Of a DNA stretch of 64,000 nt, positions 17,108-26,662 are shown in pieces; the first letter of the stretch is position 1, and each line of letters starts with the position of its first letter. The stretch lies in NCBI GenBank assembly GCA_030587365.1, contig JAUQZE010000027.1:248001-312000 (forward strand), in the 5' to 3' direction. The stretch comes from Candidatus Freyarchaeota archaeon (GTDB lineage: Archaea; Asgardarchaeota; Jordiarchaeia; Jordiarchaeales; Jordiarchaeaceae). The notes under the pieces are model-generated. The model was not told the DNA's origin. It ran no database searches and saw only the letters and a program-made list of their open reading frames with translations. Made by a program: the position numbers and the translations under genes.

Positions 17108-17779
17108 TTAATCAGTTTCCGAGTCAGAAATTATTGATGGGAGTTTTGCAACACTTTCTATAATCAAATCGGGATTTTCCCTAGCCAGAATCTCTTTTTT
17201 AACGCCTCCGCTCAAAACCGCTATGGTTACCGCTCCGATCCTTTTTCCGGATATGATGTCTCCGATGTGGTCCCCTACAAACATGCTCTCAAACGGCTTA
17301 TAGCCCAGTGTGTCTAAGGCCTCTAGAAGGTTCTGTTCCTTAGAGAAATAGTACTCGTTCCTGTTCTGGCTTTTTAATCTAGTAAACACTACATCTATAA
17401 ATTGATCTAACTCATATTTTTTCAATTCCCTCCAAACGCTTTTAACGCTTGCGATTCTGCCAGTTACAATTCCAATACTCATCCCGCGTTTTTTCAACTC
17501 GTAAAGAGCCTGTTTCGATCCTGGTATCATAAACTCGTCAGGAGATGATATGTTAGAATAATCCTCGAGAAAATAATCCCAAAATTGTATCTTTAAATCA
17601 TCCGCAACCACTTTTTCCAGAGAAGCGTTTGTATACAAATTGTCAAAAACTTTTCTAGATACAGTGGGCAAATTAAATTTCTCCAAGGATTTATTAAAAA
17701 CCAAGTAGAATCGGCTTCTTGTATCTACCAGAGTTCCATCCAAGTCAAAGAGTATAGCACTAATATTGTTCTTAATCAA
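17108..17779 (-). CDS. HAD-superfamily phosphatase
   Basis: A 223-residue HAD hydrolase of the phosphoglycolate phosphatase (Gph) type. Motif I is FDLDGT (nucleophile Asp12, acid Asp14), motif II is GIVTGR, and motif IV is VGDHIGDI. A helical cap lies between motifs I and II. It dephosphorylates a small metabolite; phosphoglycolate is the commonest substrate in this branch but is not proven. The start is TTG with AAGAGG upstream. Confidence 0.85.
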   Translation of the reverse strand: MIKNNISAILFDLDGTLVDTRSRFYLVFNKSLEKFNLPTVSRKVFDNLYTNASLEKVVADDLKIQFWDYFLEDYSNISSPDEFMIPGSKQALYELKKRGMSIGIVTGRIASVKSVWRELKKYELDQFIDVVFTRLKSQNRNEYYFSKEQNLLEALDTLGYKPFESMFVGDHIGDIISGKRIGAVTIAVLSGGVKKEILARENPDLIIESVAKLPSIISDSETD

Positions 17780-17952
17780 GACCCGAACCTCTTAAATATT
17801 TGAATGGGAATAAAAATCCCTAGCGCTTTCTCGATGCTCCAGTTTGATGATAACTGATTTAAGGTAATCTTAAATTAACGTATAATACTTTTGTTTCCTA
17901 ACACACTTTAGTAACAGAAACTTTAAAAATTACCCCAATGGGAGAGCTTCAA

Positions 17953-19686
17953 ATGTCAAAGAACCTTGAGCAAACCATTCTGAAATATGCTCTTGCAAAC
18001 GCTGTTAAGTTCGGAGGAAACGCTAATCAAAAAGCGGTTATGGGCAGGGTGATTGCCGAAAACCCTGAACTCAGAAGCCAGGCAAAGGAAATAGGTAAAC
18101 TAACCTCCCAAATAATCGAGGAAATCTCAAAACTAAGTTTAGATCAGCAGAAGGAGAAACTGTTAGAAATTGCTCCCGAACTTCTGGAAGTGCAAAAGAG
18201 AGAAGAGGAGCTGAAGGAGCTTCCTCCCCTTCCTAACGTCGACCTCTATGAGCAAGTTGTTATGAGGCTGGCGCCCTATCCCTCCGGTCCGCTTCACATA
18301 GGTAACACGCGAATGGTCGTCCTCAACGATGAGTACATTAAACGATACAAGGGCAAATTGATTCTGGCTTTTGACGACACCATAGGTAGTGAAGAAAAAA
18401 GGATTATGCCAAAAGCCTATGATCTCATAAGGGAAGGGCTTGAATGGCTGGGTGTTAAATGGCACCAGGAAATTTACAAATCAGACCGTATATCAGAATT
18501 CTACAAGTACTGCGAGCAACTAATCCGGAAAGGAGAGGCGTACACCGATTTATGTGAAGCTACCGAGTGGCGGGAAAAGTACAAAAAAACTGGAAAGTCT
18601 TGCCCTCACCGCGATCAGACGGTTGAAGAGAATCTAGAAAACTGGAATAAAATGCTGAACGGGGAATTCGGGGCAGGACAAGCGGTGGTCAGAATCAAAA
18701 CTGGAATGAACCATCCGGACCCCGCTGTGAGAGACCACATAATTATGAGGATTTCGGAGCGTGAACATCCTAGGGTGGGTTCCAAGTACCGTGTCTGGCC
18801 GCTTCTAGAGTTCTCTTGGGCTATTGATGATCACCTATTGGGCATTACCCACATTCTGCGTGGAAAAGACCTAGTAAAAGAAGATATAATAGAGCAGTAT
18901 ATTTGGAAGAAAATGAATTGGCCTATCGTTCAGTTCATACATTATGGAATAATAACCTTTAAGGGTTTAAAACTTAGCAAGTCTAAATCGCGGGGGCTGA
19001 TAGAGAGAGGGGTTTATCTTGGATGGGATGACCCGAGAACTTGGAGTTTGCAGTCACTAAGAAGGCGAGGAATACAGCCCGAAGCAATAAGGAGAGCTAT
19101 GATTGACCTCGGTTTAAGCATGATAGATATCGAATACAGCCCCGACATTCTCTACGCGATAAACAGAAAAATGGTGGATCCAACGGCGGACCGCTACTTT
19201 TTCGTGGAATCTCCAGTTGAGCTTACTATCAGAAATGTTCCGAATAAGAACCTAGAAGCTAAGCCTTTGCTTCACCCAGATTTTCCAGAAAGAGGAACAA
19301 GAAAAATCCCAGTAAGTGTCGAAAAGGGATTAATTAAAGTTCTGATATCCGATCGGGATAAAGCTACAATGAGCATCAATAGTATTATTCGTTTAAAAGA
19401 CCTCATCAACATAACAGTAACAAGCGTCAATCCTCCGAAAGCTGAATTCAACAGCTCCACAATCGAGGAAGCACGTAACTTAAATGCGAAAATAATTCAT
19501 TGGACGCCCTCAGAAGGAAGCATCCCCATCAGTGTTTTGAAACCCGATGGCGCGAGCGTTTACGGGTTCGGAGAACCCCAGTGCAACCAATTGAAAGTAG
19601 GTCAACTGGTTCAATTTGAGAGATACGGTTTCTGCAGAATTGACCAAACACAACCAAATCTCGTCGCTTTCTTCGCACATAACTAG
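17953..19686 (+). CDS. gltX: Glutamyl-tRNA synthetase, archaeal type
   Basis: About 577 residues from the ATG at 17953, preferred because GGAGAG (17941-17946) lies 6 bases before it; ATG 17938 is in frame but lacks a ribosome site. It is a class I synthetase: the HIGH motif appears in PSGPLHIGN and the KMSKS loop as KLSKSKS. The N-terminal helical extension and C-terminal beta-barrel anticodon domains are those of the archaeal/eukaryotic GluRS-GlnRS lineage. In archaea such enzymes charge tRNA-Glu and usually also tRNA-Gln for later amidation. Confidence 0.95.
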   Translation: MSKNLEQTILKYALANAVKFGGNANQKAVMGRVIAENPELRSQAKEIGKLTSQIIEEISKLSLDQQKEKLLEIAPELLEVQKREEELKELPPLPNVDLYEQVVMRLAPYPSGPLHIGNTRMVVLNDEYIKRYKGKLILAFDDTIGSEEKRIMPKAYDLIREGLEWLGVKWHQEIYKSDRISEFYKYCEQLIRKGEAYTDLCEATEWREKYKKTGKSCPHRDQTVEENLENWNKMLNGEFGAGQAVVRIKTGMNHPDPAVRDHIIMRISEREHPRVGSKYRVWPLLEFSWAIDDHLLGITHILRGKDLVKEDIIEQYIWKKMNWPIVQFIHYGIITFKGLKLSKSKSRGLIERGVYLGWDDPRTWSLQSLRRRGIQPEAIRRAMIDLGLSMIDIEYSPDILYAINRKMVDPTADRYFFVESPVELTIRNVPNKNLEAKPLLHPDFPERGTRKIPVSVEKGLIKVLISDRDKATMSINSIIRLKDLINITVTSVNPPKAEFNSSTIEEARNLNAKIIHWTPSEGSIPISVLKPDGASVYGFGEPQCNQLKVGQLVQFERYGFCRIDQTQPNLVAFFAHN

Positions 19687-19744
19687 AGTTTTTATAATTT
19701 TCCGAAATAATGAAGGTAGAGCACGCCAAAAAAAGGTTATAGCA

Positions 19745-20503
19745 ATGTTTCAAACACTAATAAACAATATTGCGTTAGTCGTATGCATCATACCTCTAGC
19801 ATTTGCCTCCTACAGTGATTGGAAAACCCGAACGGTAAAAAACCAAATTTGGCTGATTATGACCATAGCTGGATTAATCATCGCTGCCGCCAGATGGATT
19901 TATACCGCTGAGCTCATTACTACTATTTTTTCCTACGTAACAACTTTCCTAATCTCCCTCGTGTTTTACATTATCAAAATTTTTGGAGGAGCTGACGCAA
20001 AAGCTATGATATGTGTTTCGCTACTTATTCCCAAAAACGTTTCATTATCACTCACTCCATTTTTTGCGTTCACGGTGTTTCTGAACACCTCCATTCTTCT
20101 GGGCGTACTCTACCTCATAATACTAAGCTCCAACTTGGTGAGACATCTAAGGGGAGAGAATCTATTCCCAGGATTGGAATCCGAATCAAAATGGAGGAAA
20201 ATATTAGCCCTATTAACCTGTACTCGATCAGACTTAAGTTCAGTTCAGACTAAGAAAAACCTCTACCCCGCACAACACATTATCAAGAAGGACAGCAAAA
20301 CAGAAATGCATCTAATCCCCCCAAGACAGGCACTGGATAAGGAGAGCATAAATTTCAACCTCTTGAAAAGCAAAGTACACCAGTTACCCAATGATAGAAT
20401 CTGGGTTTATTTCTCAAAGCCTCTAGTACCCATCATCCTTATTTCAGTAATCATATCCTTTTTCCTTGGAGACCTACCTCTACTCCTCCTCAAATTTTTC
20501 TGA
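19745..20503 (+). CDS. A24 prepilin/prearchaellin peptidase
   Basis: 252 residues from the ATG at 19745. The two catalytic aspartates of A24 peptidases are present: Asp25 in SYSDWKTR and Asp84 in GGADAK (usual form GxGD). About six hydrophobic membrane spans are visible, with a longer cytoplasmic loop between residues 140 and 220. It cleaves the class III signal peptide of pilin- or archaellin-like proteins at the membrane. No pilin or archaellin operon lies in the window. It follows gltX after 58 bases and may be transcribed with it. Confidence 0.85.
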   Translation: MFQTLINNIALVVCIIPLAFASYSDWKTRTVKNQIWLIMTIAGLIIAAARWIYTAELITTIFSYVTTFLISLVFYIIKIFGGADAKAMICVSLLIPKNVSLSLTPFFAFTVFLNTSILLGVLYLIILSSNLVRHLRGENLFPGLESESKWRKILALLTCTRSDLSSVQTKKNLYPAQHIIKKDSKTEMHLIPPRQALDKESINFNLLKSKVHQLPNDRIWVYFSKPLVPIILISVIISFFLGDLPLLLLKFF

Positions 20504-20656
20504 ATCACAATCAAAAAAATCACCTCCTCATACACTATGAGAGAGCCAGTGTAATGATTGCGCAGGAACCCGAGAGGCACACGAAATTTATAAGTATGAA
20601 AAATTTAACAGAGAACATAACACCACGTAGGGTAGTCTGCTAGTGGAGGAAAAGTT

Positions 20657-21721
20657 ATGGAAGATCTTAAAAGTCTTCTCAAAAAACTAGTAGAAGCAAC
20701 CGGGCCCTCGGGCCACGAAGAAAACGTTAGAAATATTATCGAAGAAGAACTAGCTGATTTTGTTGACGAAATAAGGGTAGATAACCTAGGCAATCTCATA
20801 TGCACAAAGAAAGGAGCAAAGGACTCACCTAAAGCTATGATTCTCGCCCATACCGACGAGATAGGAATGCTTGTCCGATACGTAGAGAAGGAAGGTTTCA
20901 TAAGATTCTCATATCTGGGAGGTTTCTTCGACCAGATGGTTCTCGGTCAGAGAGTATTGATACACACAGAAAAAGGCGACATAAAAGGCGTGATAGGATC
21001 AATTCCACCACACCTTCTGCCCGATGAGGAACGGAAAAAACCCGTAAAACGGGACAAAATGTTCATCGACATCGGAGCCAACAGCAGAGAACAAGCGGAG
21101 GAATGGGGAATAAAAATAGGCGCCCCCATAACTTGGCTCGGCTACCTAGACGACTTGGGAAATAACATGGTCACAGGTAAAGCCTTCGATGACAGAGCTG
21201 GCTGCGCTATCATGGTACAAACACTGAAAGAGGTAAAAGCCGAATGCACGGTAATCGGCGTCGCATCCGTCATGGAAGAGGTGGGGCTAAGAGGTGCACA
21301 AACCTCGAGCTTCACAGTAGACCCCGACTTCGCCATAGCTCTAGACGTATCGGCAACCGGCGACCACCCCGGTATAGAAGAAAGACAAATGCCCGTAAAA
21401 ATTGGAAAAGGCCCCGGAATAACAATAGCCGACGGAAGACGAGAAAGTTTAGGCGGAGGCCTCATATCCCATCCAAAAGTTCTAAAACTCTTAACAGAAA
21501 CCGCGGAGGAAAATCACATACCATACCAGCTCGAAATATTCGAGGGTGGAACCACCGATGCCACCGCAGCGGCAACCACCAGAGGAGGCATACCTTCGGC
21601 TACCATCAATATACCTACACGGTACATCCACTCCCCCATCGAGGTACTAAGCCTTGAGGACCTATCAAACACTTTTAAACTTCTAAAACTCTCCCTAGAA
21701 AACGCCCATAAATATTTCTAA
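20657..21721 (+). CDS. M42-family metalloaminopeptidase
   Basis: A 354-residue M42 peptidase (TET/glutamyl-aminopeptidase family). Di-metal ligands and catalytic residues are visible: HTDEIG, AFDDRAG, VMEEVGLRG, ALDVS and the late His in RYIHSP. These dodecameric cytosolic enzymes trim peptides released by the proteasome. A TATA-like AATTTATAAG lies about 70 bases upstream and GGAGG precedes the ATG. MtxX follows in the same direction. Confidence 0.93.
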   Translation: MEDLKSLLKKLVEATGPSGHEENVRNIIEEELADFVDEIRVDNLGNLICTKKGAKDSPKAMILAHTDEIGMLVRYVEKEGFIRFSYLGGFFDQMVLGQRVLIHTEKGDIKGVIGSIPPHLLPDEERKKPVKRDKMFIDIGANSREQAEEWGIKIGAPITWLGYLDDLGNNMVTGKAFDDRAGCAIMVQTLKEVKAECTVIGVASVMEEVGLRGAQTSSFTVDPDFAIALDVSATGDHPGIEERQMPVKIGKGPGITIADGRRESLGGGLISHPKVLKLLTETAEENHIPYQLEIFEGGTTDATAAATTRGGIPSATINIPTRYIHSPIEVLSLEDLSNTFKLLKLSLENAHKYF

Positions 21722-21788
21722 CAAATATTCTTTACCCTCCCCATGTTTAAGACCCCCTTGGAAGAATACTAAAAAGGTGTGAATCTCT

Positions 21789-22661
21789 TTGATTTTCGAA
21801 AAATTGGTAAAAATCGCCAAAGGCTCAAAGTCCACAGTAGCAATAGGTTTAGGAGTCGAGGAAAAATACCCCCAGAGAACAATTCAAGCGGCAGAAACGG
21901 CGGCTCAAAAAGGAATGGCGAAAACAATAATCGTGGGAAACTTGGAACAGGCTCAAAAAGACTATTTGAAAAAAGAAAAAATCCAATTCCAAAGCTCGAA
22001 AAACCCCGAAGAAACCCTCTTAAAAATGTTAACCTCCGGCGAAGTAGACTCCGTTGTACGAGGCTCCCTACCAGCAACCGACTTCCTAAAACAAGCAAAA
22101 ACACAATTCAATGTCAAAAATCTCCGCAGAATCGCTCTACTAGAATCCGCCAACGGCAACCAGTTCTTCTTCGCACCAGTAGGAATAGACGAAGGAAAAA
22201 CCGTCCAAGAAAAAATCAATTTCGTATCCGACGGAGTCAACCTACTACAAAAACTGGAAATCTACCCCAAAGTAGCCATACTTTCCGGGGGAAGAGCCGG
22301 AGACATAGGAAGAGACTCGGCGGTGGACCAAACAATAAGAGACGCTGAAGAAGCGGTGAAAACAATAAAAGAAAAAAAAATCACACAAAACATCCAAAAC
22401 TACCAAATACTCATAGAAGACGCGGAAAAAGACAAAGCCAACCTAATACTAGCACCAGACGGCATCTCCGGAAACCTAATCTACAGAACACTAATACACC
22501 TGGGCAAGGGGGGATCCTACGGAGCACTATACACCAACCTCCCCAAAACAATAATAGACACATCAAGAGTAGCACCAATAAAAGAATACGTAGGAGCAAT
22601 AATCTTTGCCAGCGCCCTAAAAGAAGCAACACACAAAGAAAACCAAAAAACCCAACCATAA
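21789..22661 (+). CDS. mtxX: MtxX-like protein (methanogenesis marker 4, phosphotransacetylase fold)
   Basis: A 290-residue protein resembling methanogenesis marker protein 4/MtxX, a relative of phosphate acetyl/butyryltransferases. Recognisable parts are AILSGGRAGDIGR, ILIEDAEKD and APDGISGNLIYRTL. Its exact activity is not established. Marker proteins are usual in methanogens, yet here it sits beside an M42 peptidase rather than mcr genes. The start is TTG. The coding strand is extremely A/C-rich, unlike most genes in the window. Confidence 0.75.
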   Translation: MIFEKLVKIAKGSKSTVAIGLGVEEKYPQRTIQAAETAAQKGMAKTIIVGNLEQAQKDYLKKEKIQFQSSKNPEETLLKMLTSGEVDSVVRGSLPATDFLKQAKTQFNVKNLRRIALLESANGNQFFFAPVGIDEGKTVQEKINFVSDGVNLLQKLEIYPKVAILSGGRAGDIGRDSAVDQTIRDAEEAVKTIKEKKITQNIQNYQILIEDAEKDKANLILAPDGISGNLIYRTLIHLGKGGSYGALYTNLPKTIIDTSRVAPIKEYVGAIIFASALKEATHKENQKTQP

Positions 22662-22743
22662 CCAAATAAATACAAAAACAATAGATGCAAAACCAGTTGT
22701 GAGAAGCAACTCGTTTACCCACAAGCATTAATCGAAGTATGCC

Positions 22744-23742
22744 TTATTCAAAATCGATACTAAAAATGTCTTTCTCCTTACCAAAAGCACCCTGATAGAC
22801 CAACCTAAAATAATCAGCAAAGGTCGCCTCAACCTCAGTTAATTCCGATGGCTCAGAACCCAAAGCACTCAATTCCTCAATAAACTCCCCCCAGTTATAC
22901 TTCCCAGTTTCCGGAAAAATCTTCAAAGTATTCCTACCAACAGAAAGAACATACTTTACGGATTTGATTTTCTCGATATTTTTCTGAGTTTCCGCCGTCA
23001 AATGCTTAAATTTGACTCTAACACACTTACCATCATTAGGCAACTCTTTGAGAAACTCCTTAGGCTCACCAAAAACAACGACTTTTCCCTTATCCAAAAC
23101 AACAATCCTATCACAGAAATCAGCGGTCTCCAAATCATGACTAACAATACAAATAGTTACCCCTAACCTCTTATTCAAGTTACGAAGATAATTCAAAACC
23201 TCAATACGAAGATGAGAGTCTAATCCAGTAGTTGGTTCGTCTAATAGTAGTATTTTTGGGTTGTTGATGAGGCCGATGCATATTGATACTCGTTTTTTTT
23301 CTCCTCCTGAGAGGTCTCTGAATGGTTTTTTCATCATTTCTTCTGTGAATCCTAGTATGTTCAGTATTTGGATTGTTCTTGTCTTGATTTCATCGTTTGA
23401 TAGGCCGTACATTTTTCCGAAGTAGTAGGTGTTTGTGAGGGCTGAGAATTCGGGGTATGCTGAGACCTCTTCTGGTTGGGGTACGTATCCTAGGATTTCA
23501 TCTATTTTTTCTTTTTCTTTTTCTTTTGCTACGTTGTATCCTGCTAGGTAGACTTCTCCTTCTGTGGGTTTTATTTGGGAGGTTAGGATGCGGAGGCAGG
23601 TGGACTTGCCAGCTCCGCTACCTCCTATGATTGCTAGTACTTCTCCTCGTTTGGCGTAGAAGTTTATGTGGTCTAGTATGGTTGCTTTGCTTATCTTCAC
23701 GCTGATGTTTTTTATTTCAATGTCCATTTCGTTATTTTCCAT
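22744..23742 (-). CDS. ABC transporter ATP-binding protein
   Basis: A 332-residue ABC ATPase: Walker A GGSGAGKST, signature LSGGEKKRVS, Walker B KILLLDEPTTG and H-loop IVSHD. A ~90-residue C-terminal extension follows, as in DrrA-type exporters. It is the last gene of a three-gene set (ATPase with N-terminal domain, ABC-2 permease, ATPase). Base composition changes abruptly inside it near 23,215: the C-terminal half is T/G-rich on the coding strand and the N-terminal half A/C-rich. Confidence 0.9.
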   Translation of the reverse strand: MENNEMDIEIKNISVKISKATILDHINFYAKRGEVLAIIGGSGAGKSTCLRILTSQIKPTEGEVYLAGYNVAKEKEKEKIDEILGYVPQPEEVSAYPEFSALTNTYYFGKMYGLSNDEIKTRTIQILNILGFTEEMMKKPFRDLSGGEKKRVSICIGLINNPKILLLDEPTTGLDSHLRIEVLNYLRNLNKRLGVTICIVSHDLETADFCDRIVVLDKGKVVVFGEPKEFLKELPNDGKCVRVKFKHLTAETQKNIEKIKSVKYVLSVGRNTLKIFPETGKYNWGEFIEELSALGSEPSELTEVEATFADYFRLVYQGAFGKEKDIFSIDFE

Positions 23743-23776
23743 TTGGTGTTCGCCCTTTGCCTCCGTTTTTAAAGTG

Positions 23777-24946
23777 TTACACTAGACTCTTTTTGAAGAA
23801 GAATACTATGAATGCTAGACCGAGGAAGAAGGATGCGAATCCCAATAGGTATAGGCATTGTGTTCCTACGTCTATTAATGATAGTCCTCTGGCGGTTACG
23901 CTTGCTATGGCGTCTCTTGATAATTGTAGGGGGTCTAGACTCTGAACGGCTTTCACTGGTACTGCGAGTAGGATTACGATTAGGATTAGGTAGGAGAATA
24001 TGAAATACTGGTTTGCTTGAAGTCTGGAGGAGCTCAATACCGAAATGAATATGCCGAGTCCTATTCCGAAGAAAGAGGTTAAGATAAGTACTGTTAGGAG
24101 GGTGAAGAGTGACCCTGCCGGTTGAAACCCGTATCCCAGAATTAGTATTCCCAGAACTATCGTGATTTGTACTATGCTAACTAGTAGGTATGATACAATT
24201 TTTGCTATTAGGGCTTCTGATTTTCCTGCTGGTGTGAGTAGCATTCTTCTGAGAGGAATGTCTCCGACGACGCACTGGCTTGTTAGTACGAGTGACGCTC
24301 CTATAAGTAGCATGGGTAAGATTAGAGGTATTGTGATTGAAATGTCACTTATCCCGGTCGTCTGGCTTGGCCATATTGCTTGGGCTGCTGGAATTATTTC
24401 ATCCTTTGTGAAGTTGTAGTCAATTTTTAGTTCCGCTATCGAGTTTGCGACTCCCCTTATAATATTGCTTTGTCCTTCGATATCACTTCCATCCAGGGTC
24501 ATGTTTATGTATGCTGGGACTAAACCGCTTCCGGAGGAGGCTAACTGGTTTGTGAATCCGAAAGGAATTACGACTATGGCGTTTATTTGTTTCTGCCAGA
24601 GAAGATACAACGCAAATTCATAGCTTACCATAGGGATAACTAGGCACTCATTTGCATGTTGGAACATCTCAACGATTAGAGCATTAGAAAAACTCGTGCC
24701 ATTAACGGTGGTTGTGTCTTGGTTTATCACTGCTATCTTGGAGTAATCATTTAGGGTTATCACTCTCTGTTGAGCCATTCCCATTGCTAGTGTGATTATT
24801 AGTGGGAGCAGGAAAATTATTAGGAGCGCTTGTCTGTCTTTGAGAAGTGACTCTATTTCTTTTCTGATTAGAGCTCCTATTCTTTTAATACTGCCAGCTA
24901 AGGGAACTGACTTTCTTCTTATCGAATCGAATATTTTCGCCATCAT
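23777..24946 (-). CDS. ABC-2 type permease
   Basis: A 389-residue membrane protein. One span lies near the N-terminus (ALLIIFLLPLIITLAMG), then a ~130-residue extracytoplasmic domain, then about five spans in the C-terminal half. This is the topology of ABC-2/DrrB/YhfK exporters. It lies between two ABC ATPase genes (34 bases to the downstream one, 30 to the upstream one), so one permease chain may work with two different ATPases. The substrate is unknown. Confidence 0.87.
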   Translation of the reverse strand: MMAKIFDSIRRKSVPLAGSIKRIGALIRKEIESLLKDRQALLIIFLLPLIITLAMGMAQQRVITLNDYSKIAVINQDTTTVNGTSFSNALIVEMFQHANECLVIPMVSYEFALYLLWQKQINAIVVIPFGFTNQLASSGSGLVPAYINMTLDGSDIEGQSNIIRGVANSIAELKIDYNFTKDEIIPAAQAIWPSQTTGISDISITIPLILPMLLIGASLVLTSQCVVGDIPLRRMLLTPAGKSEALIAKIVSYLLVSIVQITIVLGILILGYGFQPAGSLFTLLTVLILTSFFGIGLGIFISVLSSSRLQANQYFIFSYLILIVILLAVPVKAVQSLDPLQLSRDAIASVTARGLSLIDVGTQCLYLLGFASFFLGLAFIVFFFKKSLV

Positions 24947-24976
24947 AGCGTAAACCTTCCCTTTGCAATAAAAAAA

Positions 24977-26596
24977 TTAGGTTATGGCTTCTGAGCTTCC
25001 CGTAAGGTAAATGAAGTAGTCGTCCATATCAATTTCAATTTTCGGCTCAACTTTTTGTGGAGTTATTTTTTTAGCTTCTAACTTTTCTAGTATATTTTTC
25101 AGTACTATATTGTTTTCCATGTTTGGGAATATTTTTAATTGCTCTCCCTTCTGGAGCACGTACTCGACACCTTTAACTTTCTTTATAATTTCCACAGTTT
25201 TGGGGTTATACTCCTCCAATACTAGTCCAATGGTGTATCCCTTACCGGGTAAGCGTTCTTTCAATTGCTCTGGTGTTCCGAAATCAACGAATCCCTTGTT
25301 TCTGACGAAGATCGCTGCCTTGTCGCAGTAATCAATCTCTGAAGGGTAGTGCGTTATCACAACTAGTGAGGTTCCATATAGTTTGTTTATTCGGTCGAGA
25401 TACTCCCAGAGCTCGTGTCTCCTCACCAAGTCTAAACCTGACGAGGGCTCGTCTAGGAATAGTATTTTTGGCAGGTGTACTAAGGCTATGGCAATGCTAA
25501 CCCTTCTTTTTTCTCCTCCACTAAGATTCTCCACTTTTTCTCCTCCTTTTTCAAAAATGTGGAGATCTTTGAGGATTTGTTTTCCTCGGTGTATTAGTTC
25601 TAGCTCTGGGACTTCGTACTGTTTTCCAAAGTAGACGATGTTTTCCATGGGGGTGAAGTCCATGTACATGCGGCTTAAATCTTGGGGTACGTATCCGAAA
25701 AGGGGTGCCACGTTATCTTTGTCTCCGGCGTTATATCCGCATATCTCGATTTCTCCCTTATCGAATTTTATGTCTCCGATTATTGCTTTCATGCAGGTCG
25801 ACTTTCCGCTTCCCGACTCACCCACGATTCCTAAAATTTCCCTTTCTTTTATCTCAAAATTAACATCCGAAATAACTGGTCGTTTATGGTAGGAAACAGT
25901 TAAACCGTGAACCCTAAGTACAACATTATCAGCGGTTTTGGGTTTGGGTTTCTCTCCGGGCATGAATAGGATTTTTTGAGCTGTTACGTCGTTTTGGTTT
26001 TTGCGTAATCTGCTTAATCCACCAATCTTTATGATGATGTTTTGTTCTATTGGTCTATCGCTGATTGACCCACTTTTTATTCTAACGGCGAAGTGTCCAC
26101 TTGTGATGTTATCCTCGACACCTATCACCTCGCCCTCGGCAGTGAAAGGCTCTTGTGTTTTTTCCCAAATACCCTTTATCTTAACGTTAATCTTGTATCG
26201 CTTGAGTTTGTCACTGAGCCAGGATGTAGCGGATAAAAAATGTGTCCCTTCAAAAAATCGATCCTCAGACAGATTCTTTTCCATAAAGTTTCTCAGGATA
26301 AGGTTTTCGGCTTGAACATCCTCCTTAGAAGACGTACCGATGGTAACAATTTCTCCGGGGTTAATGGTTCCATTTCCTAATTTACCCTGGGTTAGACTTA
26401 TCACTATAACAACCCGTAACGGTGAGGAGTAAGACTCCAAAAAATGTCCCTTTCCTCTAAAGTCATCACCAGTCTTATACCATTTACCCTGCACCTCAAC
26501 TTCTATTATGTTGCCTTCACGGTCCTTGCACCATTCGGCAGCTTGAGCCATTCTTTTTCCACTGAAGTAAGCCTCTTCTAAGAAGTCATCTTTCAA
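24977..26596 (-). CDS. ABC ATPase with a long N-terminal accessory domain
   Basis: A 539-residue protein. Residues ~1-220 carry two repeat-like beta-rich units (both have a WYKTG/WEKTQEPF-type core and SLTQGK/IKSG strands). An ABC domain follows: Walker A GESGSGKST, signature LSGGEKRRVS, Walker B KILFLDEPSSG. A ~100-residue C-terminal extension resembles that of the other ATPase of this operon. The N-terminal domain is not one I recognise; it could sense cargo or the permease. The start is TTG. It is the first gene of the operon and divergent from the subtilase. Confidence 0.85.
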   Translation of the reverse strand: MKDDFLEEAYFSGKRMAQAAEWCKDREGNIIEVEVQGKWYKTGDDFRGKGHFLESYSSPLRVVIVISLTQGKLGNGTINPGEIVTIGTSSKEDVQAENLILRNFMEKNLSEDRFFEGTHFLSATSWLSDKLKRYKINVKIKGIWEKTQEPFTAEGEVIGVEDNITSGHFAVRIKSGSISDRPIEQNIIIKIGGLSRLRKNQNDVTAQKILFMPGEKPKPKTADNVVLRVHGLTVSYHKRPVISDVNFEIKEREILGIVGESGSGKSTCMKAIIGDIKFDKGEIEICGYNAGDKDNVAPLFGYVPQDLSRMYMDFTPMENIVYFGKQYEVPELELIHRGKQILKDLHIFEKGGEKVENLSGGEKRRVSIAIALVHLPKILFLDEPSSGLDLVRRHELWEYLDRINKLYGTSLVVITHYPSEIDYCDKAAIFVRNKGFVDFGTPEQLKERLPGKGYTIGLVLEEYNPKTVEIIKKVKGVEYVLQKGEQLKIFPNMENNIVLKNILEKLEAKKITPQKVEPKIEIDMDDYFIYLTGSSEAIT

Positions 26597-26662
26597 GACA
26601 CAGCACCATTAATAAATGTAATAATAGACAAACTAATAAACATATAGTAAAATATATTCACC

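Noticed and set aside
23100..23300. A replication origin at the base-skew flip
   Set aside because: The flip is inside an ABC transporter gene, with no AT-rich unwinding element, repeat array or Orc1/Cdc6 gene beside it.
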